From the NCBI GenBank assembly GCA_029245525.1, contig JAQWPD010000123.1, positions 1-36,629 on the forward strand: a DNA stretch of 36,629 bases. Reading direction: 5' to 3'. The notes beneath the pieces are model-generated. The model saw only the letters and a list, made by a program, of their open reading frames with translations. It made no database searches and had not been told where the DNA came from. The DNA comes from Gammaproteobacteria bacterium (GTDB lineage: Bacteria > Pseudomonadota > Gammaproteobacteria > Steroidobacterales > GCA-2729495). Positions 32,183 through 36,629 of the stretch are shown one piece after another. Made by a program: the position numbers and the translations under genes. How positions within the stretch are numbered: the stretch's first letter is position 1; each line of letters starts with the position of its first letter.

Positions 32183-33085
32183 TCATTGGTGGCCGACGTC
32201 TTTCCACCCTGTGGCGACCAAATATCCGTTAAGAGTCATTAGCCCGGGATAATTCGCCTGCAGTGCATCGACATCTGCATCGTAACCAACTTGGTCATAC
32301 CATTGAAATAACGGCCGTATGGGTTTAGGTAATGCAGCAAGATATTCCTCCAGCGGCATACGCGTATAAACGATTTCTGTGCCCATAACCTGACTGAATG
32401 TATCCACATATTCTCGCACAGTCATCCGGTCTCCAGCTATATTCTCTGCTCTACCCAACCAGACATCGGGATGATCAAAAGCCTCGCCAGCAAAAAACCC
32501 GATATCACGGATACTAATAAACGCAAGAATGCGGTCAGGTGAGCGGGACTCGACAATACCATTAGCGAGTATGCGTTGTTGCTGGCCGTCAAAGTTTTCC
32601 ATGAACGCCACTGGACGCAGCACCGTATAAGGAACACCGCTTTGTACAAGATTAAGCTCAATCTGCATTTTCGGTGAACCTGCTACGCCTTTCCCTGGTT
32701 CGGCAGCAGCTCCCGAGGAGTAGACTAAATGCTTGATGCCCGCCTGTTTTGCAGCAGCGATGACATTATTACCCTCTGCTAATTCGTTTCTGGAGTAACC
32801 GCTGTAAAAGAAAACTTTATCAACACCCTTCATTGCCAAATCTAGAGATGCAGGATCAGAGTAGTCACCCTGCACAAGTTCCGCACAACGATCTGCTATC
32901 CGTAAGGCTTTTTTTCCTTCTGGCTTACGCGTTAAACATCGCACGGCGTAACCGCGTTCTAGCAGCTCATCTACAACGGCATTGCCCTGATTACCCGTGG
33001 CACCGCCAACCAGAACAAGCTCTGAAGCTGCGCCTGCAACCGGCCAATACGCTATGGTCATAATTAATAAAATTACACTGCGCAC
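32183..33085 (-). CDS. Exported NmrA-like NAD(P)-binding protein
   Basis: A 300-residue atypical SDR. From GTG at 33085 it starts MRSVILLIMTIAYWPVAGAA, a short signal peptide, directly followed by the coenzyme site GGATGNQG (27-34). Further blocks are ELVQGDYSDPASLDLAMKGV, KHLVYSSGAAAEP and YTVLRPVAFMENF, as in NmrA/HSCARG-type proteins. Thus another Rossmann protein with an export signal. The GTG at 33085 has GGAGAG 5 bases upstream; the open frame extends to 33256 without protein-like sequence. It is upstream of the DUF1838 lipoprotein, probably one transcript. Confidence 0.82.
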   Translation of the reverse strand: MRSVILLIMTIAYWPVAGAASELVLVGGATGNQGNAVVDELLERGYAVRCLTRKPEGKKALRIADRCAELVQGDYSDPASLDLAMKGVDKVFFYSGYSRNELAEGNNVIAAAKQAGIKHLVYSSGAAAEPGKGVAGSPKMQIELNLVQSGVPYTVLRPVAFMENFDGQQQRILANGIVESRSPDRILAFISIRDIGFFAGEAFDHPDVWLGRAENIAGDRMTVREYVDTFSQVMGTEIVYTRMPLEEYLAALPKPIRPLFQWYDQVGYDADVDALQANYPGLMTLNGYLVATGWKDVGHQ

Positions 33086-33339
33086 GCACGCTCTCCAGGA
33101 ACCATCGCGCAAGAGCGACAACGGGATAGTCCGCAAAAATGTGATATAAATTACCGGCCTCACTAAACATCCCAATATACGACAAAGATTACCCCGAGTA
33201 TCGTTACAAACCCAGGCTGGGGCAAGCACTGCAAAACCTCGGGCTCGGTTATGCACACATTGAAAACTTGCCTAGATTAATTGCAGCATGCCAGTCAATT
33301 ATTAATTGAGGCTTTGACTGTGTCTAAAGGAGCATCACT

Positions 33340-34584
33340 ATGACAAAAACGCCACGCCACCAAGCGCTGTTGATGCATCTGTTGCTCATCAGTGCGGCTG
33401 TATTTGCTGCATCCTGCTCCTCCCAGAAAGATAACGACCCCACAGCTAATTCTGCAATACAACGTGATTGCGAGAGCTGCCCGCTAATGATTCCGGTTAA
33501 CTCGGGTGAATTTCAGATGGGCACCGCAGTGGCTGATCGCCTCATTGATCCGCGCACTGGCGGCCCCGCAACGAATGATGAGCCACAACATACAGTGCGC
33601 ATCGAAGCATTCAGCATTGGCATCTATGAGGTGAGCGTCAGAGAGTTTGCCGCATTTATCACTGCCACCGAACACGCTACAGCCACTAAGTGCATGGATT
33701 TTAGCAAGCCAGGTGGCTTTACCATTAGCACTGAGCGCAGCTGGCAGAATACTGGCTTCATTCAGGGCGGCGATGAGCCCGTAGGGTGTATCTCTTTTTA
33801 CGATGCGCAGGCCTATACCGAATGGCTGAGTTACATAACTGGAAAAAACTACCGCTTACCTACCGAAGCAGAGTGGGAATACGCTGCACGCGCCGGCAAT
33901 ACCGGCCCCTACTTCTGGGGTAATACCGAGGATAACGCGTGCGACTATGCAAATGTTCGCAGCACTGGTGCTGACACCATCAGCAAACGGCAAGTCGAGG
34001 CTGATAAAGCCGGCTTTCCCTGCGATGATGGCTTTGTCCACACCTCGCCGGCAGGCAGTTTCATGGCCAACGCTTTTGGCGTATACGACATGCAAGGCAA
34101 TAACTGGGAATGGGTCACCGATTGCAGCCATAAGAATTATGTGGGCGCTCCCAATGATGGCAGTGCCTGGACTGAGGAAAACTGTCAGTTCGGCGTGATT
34201 CGGGGTGGCTCTTTTTTGAATCTTGTGCAACGCTCCAGCGTGACCGTTCGCGCCGGTCGGCCACGCTCTGGGGCAGCCAGCAATATGGGCTTTCGTGTCG
34301 TTAAAGGCACCACGGCAAGTGAACTTGTTGCTGCCGTAGCTTGGAAGGATGAGACAAATGACGCTTCGGGTAAAGGCGGACAACTGTTCAACGAAAACTG
34401 TGCCGCCTGCCATCAGGAGCGCGACGAATTCGAGGGGCTATATGGCAAAGATTCAGAAACTCTGTTTACTGCCATTAAGTTTGGCGGAAATAACGTGATG
34501 AGCATGCCGGCTTTTGACCAACAACTCAGTGATGCCGATATTCGCGTCCTCGTAAACTATGTTCGAAGCCAAAATGGCTGGTAA
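33340..34584 (+). CDS. FGE-like domain fused to cytochrome c, lipoprotein
   Basis: A 414-residue lipoprotein with lipobox AASC (Cys26). Residues about 47-325 form an FGE-sulfatase (SUMF1/EgtB-like) domain: IPVNSGEFQMGT, YRLPTEAEWEYAARAG, YFWGN, GVYDMQGNNWEWV, VIRGGSF and NMGFRVVKG. The copper-binding Cys pair of true formylglycine-generating enzymes is missing near the C-terminal GFR (GFRVV), so it probably does not make formylglycine. Residues about 344-414 are a cytochrome c domain with CAACH (354-358) and Met ligands in MSMPAF. The ATG at 33340 has AAAGGAG upstream. The rluE gene follows by 3 bases. Confidence 0.88.
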   Translation: MTKTPRHQALLMHLLLISAAVFAASCSSQKDNDPTANSAIQRDCESCPLMIPVNSGEFQMGTAVADRLIDPRTGGPATNDEPQHTVRIEAFSIGIYEVSVREFAAFITATEHATATKCMDFSKPGGFTISTERSWQNTGFIQGGDEPVGCISFYDAQAYTEWLSYITGKNYRLPTEAEWEYAARAGNTGPYFWGNTEDNACDYANVRSTGADTISKRQVEADKAGFPCDDGFVHTSPAGSFMANAFGVYDMQGNNWEWVTDCSHKNYVGAPNDGSAWTEENCQFGVIRGGSFLNLVQRSSVTVRAGRPRSGAASNMGFRVVKGTTASELVAAVAWKDETNDASGKGGQLFNENCAACHQERDEFEGLYGKDSETLFTAIKFGGNNVMSMPAFDQQLSDADIRVLVNYVRSQNGW

Positions 34585-34587
34585 GTC

Positions 34588-35133
34588 ATGAGCAAGGTCA
34601 TCCTATTTAACAAACCGTTTCGGGTGCTCTCACAATTCCGAGCGCATGAAGACAAGGTTACCCTCGCGCACTATATCGATGACAAAAGTCTGCGGCTGGC
34701 AGGGCGGCTTGATTTTGACTCTGAGGGGTTGCTGCTGCTCACCGATGACGGCAAGCTCGCTGCCAAAATTACTGACCCGAAATACAAAAACCCTAAAACC
34801 TACTGGGTTCAGGTTGAAGGGCTCCCAACCAGGGAATCACTCACTCAGTTACAGGAGGGTATCCGACTTAAGGACGGGTTTACCCGTCCAGCAGAAGTCT
34901 GTTTAATTAATGAACCTGATACCCTCTGGAAACGCGATCCGCCGATACGTTATCGGGCAAATATTCCGACCAGCTGGATAGAACTCACAATCCGCGAAGG
35001 CAAAAACCGACAGATACGGCGCATGACCGCTGCAATAGGACACCCTACCCTGCGATTAATCAGGGCGCGCGCAGGGGAATGGTTACTGGATAAACTGCAA
35101 CCCGGTGAGATTCGAATAATTAGGCACAGGTAA
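34588..35133 (+). CDS. rluE: 23S rRNA pseudouridine synthase E
   Basis: A 181-residue protein matching RluE, which makes pseudouridine 2457 in 23S rRNA. The catalytic motif is GRLDFDSEGLLLLT with Asp42. Also visible are MSKVILFNKPFRVLSQF, KYKNPKTYWVQVEG and the C-terminal REGKNRQIRRMTAAIGHPTLRLIR, the RluE/RsuA family signature. There is no S4 domain, as in RluE. The start is 3 bases after the FGE-cytochrome gene, so it is probably cotranscribed, though no functional link is expected. Two hairpins follow its stop. Confidence 0.93.
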   Translation: MSKVILFNKPFRVLSQFRAHEDKVTLAHYIDDKSLRLAGRLDFDSEGLLLLTDDGKLAAKITDPKYKNPKTYWVQVEGLPTRESLTQLQEGIRLKDGFTRPAEVCLINEPDTLWKRDPPIRYRANIPTSWIELTIREGKNRQIRRMTAAIGHPTLRLIRARAGEWLLDKLQPGEIRIIRHR

Positions 35134-35192
35134 TCAACTCGCTGGGCATAGGCTAGCTAAGACTTGAGCAAGAAAGAATCGGTGAGCGGAAA

Positions 35193-35254
35193 ACCGACCG
35201 GTTACCTTGCGGTTTGGTCGGAAATTTTCACAACTCCCCGCTACAATCGGGGAG
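35193..35254 (+). terminator. Two hairpins downstream of rluE
   Basis: CCGACC pairs with GGTCGG (35194-35199 and 35216-35221), and the second stem is flanked by AAATTTT. A perfect 7-base stem CTCCCCG-N7-CGGGGAG lies at 35234-35254. Either could terminate rluE transcription, or they could be a leader of the gene at 35292. No good T-tract follows the second stem. Confidence 0.4.
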
Positions 35255-35291
35255 CGTAGACTAAAATTTAAACCACTTTTCGGGAGCAATC

Positions 35292-36059
35292 ATGTGCCTG
35301 CAATCTAGAGCTCTGGCAACAATACTGGCAACTTTCTGGGCGCTTGCCGGCATTAATGCATCGGCCGACTCAACCGGGCTTACGCAACTACCGACAGCGC
35401 AGAACTACTGTTTGGCGGCGCAACGTGTGCTTGCTCGCACGCAATTGGACATGGACCTGGTAGTGCATGAAGACTTCAATCGCTTCGTCAAATCCAAAGC
35501 CATTATTAATGGCCCCGATGGGCGCCCGCAGATTCAACAATTCAATTGGTTGGATGCTGATGGCAAGGTTCTTGGCATTTCCTGCAAATTAAAAAATACC
35601 GATCATCTTAACCTCACCTTTGGTGCTGGCAGTGCGGGACCGGATTTACCGTGTCAGGAGATGAATCGGCAAGTGCTTGGTTTGCTCAGCGCGCAACTAG
35701 GGCCAAGCGCCTTTTCAACGTATCGGGCAGTAATATTTGATCCCGATGAATCACCCGGCAATCCGGAAACCCGGGGAATGACCGGCCCGGAATGGCTAAA
35801 ACCCCATCTTCTGGCCTATGTCGGGACGGCAAATGGAGGTCAGGAGCTCCATATCGTCAGCAAAGGGTTCATCGTTGAATTCACCGACCCCCGCTTTAAC
35901 AAAGCCCCCGACAGGTTCCGCGGGGTGCATTACTGCCATTTTATCGCACCCGGGCAGCTTGAAAAACTGCTCACAGGAGGCAGCGAACCACCCATCAGCG
36001 TAGGCCGAAACCCCACTGCCGATGATCTCGCCACAACCACCGGGCTCGGCAGCCGCTGA
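35292..36059 (+). CDS. Exported protein of unknown function
   Basis: A 255-residue protein with a probable signal peptide (SRALATILATFWALAGINAS, cleavage near SAD). The mature part has four to five Cys (YCLAAQ, ISCKLKN, DLPCQEM, VHYCHF), an NLTFGAGSAG segment and a C-terminal VEFTDPRFNKAPDRFRGVHY block containing HYCHF. It is probably periplasmic. The family is unrecognised. The ATG at 35292 has GGGAG 6 bases upstream. It sits between rluE and the EF-G paralogue on the same strand but with wide gaps, so it is probably transcribed alone. Confidence 0.8.
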   Translation: MCLQSRALATILATFWALAGINASADSTGLTQLPTAQNYCLAAQRVLARTQLDMDLVVHEDFNRFVKSKAIINGPDGRPQIQQFNWLDADGKVLGISCKLKNTDHLNLTFGAGSAGPDLPCQEMNRQVLGLLSAQLGPSAFSTYRAVIFDPDESPGNPETRGMTGPEWLKPHLLAYVGTANGGQELHIVSKGFIVEFTDPRFNKAPDRFRGVHYCHFIAPGQLEKLLTGGSEPPISVGRNPTADDLATTTGLGSR

Positions 36060-36431
36060 AAAGGGCAAAAAATCAGGCCTGTGGACAAAACCATGGCTGT
36101 AAAAGCTCGTTTTTGACGGAATCCGAGGCCAACAAGCCATAACTGTAAATTTCAGACAATTTTCATAGTTTTACGCTGGTTCATACCGCAGCCACCTGTT
36201 ATTATCTCGCGCCCACAAGCGGGTATTCCTGAATAACGGGAGTAGTGCTCTGAAAAGCACAGACACGCGTAATGCAATGCCAAACCCTAGCTTCCGTCCG
36301 GCGCCCTGGCCTTAATTTGAGCTCAGTGCGCCATTTGTGTTTGCCAATTGTCGAACTGCATAGAGTTACACGGAAACGGGCTTCGGCAACCCGCATTTTA
36401 TTAACCAACAATTTTTAAGTGTAGAGCTTTC
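36060..36431. other. Intergenic region upstream of the EF-G paralogue
   Basis: This 372-base stretch has no convincing gene. It holds small hairpins GTGCT/AGCAC (36245-36260) and CGGG-CTTCGGCAA-CCCG (36377-36393), the latter followed by CATTTTATT about 35 bases before the EF-G start. A TTGACG at 36113-36118 could be a -35 element, but no good -10 matches it. It probably contains the fusA2 promoter and untranslated leader. Confidence 0.5.
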
Positions 36432-36629
36432 ATGACTGACCTTAGTTTGTATAGAAACATTGGTATCTTCGCCCACGTGGACGCGGGCAAAACCACCACC
36501 ACTGAGCGAATCCTGAAGCTCACCGGTAAAATTCATAAAACTGGCGAAGTGCATGACGGGGCTGCGACCACCGACTTCATGGATCAGGAACAGGAACGCG
36601 GCATTACTATTCAGTCAGCGGCAACAAGC
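36432..36629 (+). CDS. fusA2: Elongation factor G paralogue (FusA2/FusB type), 3' truncated by window
   Basis: The first 66 residues are visible: [20 protein letters not shown] contains the P-loop (AHVDAGKT), then [20 protein letters not shown] and [15 protein letters not shown] (switch regions). It is a translational GTPase. The short N-terminus [13 protein letters not shown] and the wording [17 protein letters not shown] resemble the second EF-G of Pseudomonas (FusB/FusA2) more than canonical FusA. The absence of rpsL, rpsG and tuf next to it agrees. It could be one of the EF-G functions (elongation or recycling). The rest lies outside the window. Confidence 0.88.
   Translation, partial: MTDLSLYRNIGIFAHVDAGKTTTTERILKLTGKIHKTGEVHDGAATTDFMDQEQERGITIQSAATS

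Noticed and set aside
33856-34413. Long open frame antisense to the FGE-cytochrome gene (185 codons)
   Set aside because: It lies entirely opposite a gene with clear domains and motifs, and its translation shows no recognisable family.
36245-36260. GTGCT/AGCAC hairpin as a small RNA or attenuator before the EF-G paralogue
   Set aside because: Only a 5-base stem with no T-tract; too weak to call a feature.
1-36629. tRNA genes, CRISPR arrays, insertion sequences, prophage or integration sites
   Set aside because: No cloverleaf candidates, repeat-spacer arrays, transposase or integrase motifs, or long direct/inverted repeats were seen by eye; a computed search could still find weak cases.

Overview
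The window looks like chromosomal DNA of a free-living, probably marine, Gammaproteobacterium. Support comes from an E. coli-like FolE and RluE, a second Pseudomonas-type elongation factor G, a TIGR02450 Trp-rich protein, a DUF2288 protein and many exported c-type cytochromes. Taxonomy is inferred from protein resemblance only. I see no tRNA, rRNA, insertion sequence, prophage, integrase or CRISPR array; coding density is high.

Layout. 1-1927: edge of an unknown membrane protein, an exported short-chain dehydrogenase (SDR) and a Trp-rich protein. 1951-10342 (mostly minus strand): exported thioredoxin-fold protein, SAM methyltransferase, MFS transporter, M23 peptidase coupled to a serine hydrolase, DUF2288 protein, seven-repeat FG-GAP lipoprotein and DUF1295 membrane enzyme. 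10495-13456: CoA-binding protein, a radical SAM protein with an unusual Cys spacing, and a tandem alpha/beta-hydrolase. 13564-16544: MipA/OmpV outer-membrane protein behind a possible 12-codon leader peptide, then a Tat lipoprotein SDR and a Tat DUF1838 protein. 16602-19609: folE diverges from an hvfABC-type cassette (oxazolone/thioamide copper-binding peptide, DUF692/MNIO maturase and DUF2063 partner). An Fnr/Anr-like palindrome and a foldable leader lie between them. 19712-24890: MATE transporter; divergent Rieske oxygenase, diheme cytochrome c and GPH-type symporter. 24906-26051: a small Cys-containing candidate gene with a probable frameshift, and a cytoplasmic NmrA-like protein. 26118-29632 (minus): cytochrome c fused to a duplicated domain, exported SDR, GST and CPBP protease, divergent from a periplasmic solute-binding protein. 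31092-33085 (minus): exported NmrA-like protein and a second DUF1838 Tat lipoprotein. 33340-36629: FGE-like/cytochrome c fusion lipoprotein, rluE, an unknown exported protein and the start of an EF-G paralogue.

How the genes may work together. Rossmann-fold dehydrogenases carrying export signals recur (four), mixed with two Tat-exported DUF1838 proteins and three exported cytochrome c proteins. This suggests envelope redox chemistry on an unidentified, possibly hydrophobic substrate; the Rieske oxygenase, diheme cytochrome and symporter could feed the same catabolism. That is inference from gene content. The best defined system is the hvfABC cassette, for which a role in copper binding or tolerance is known from homologues.
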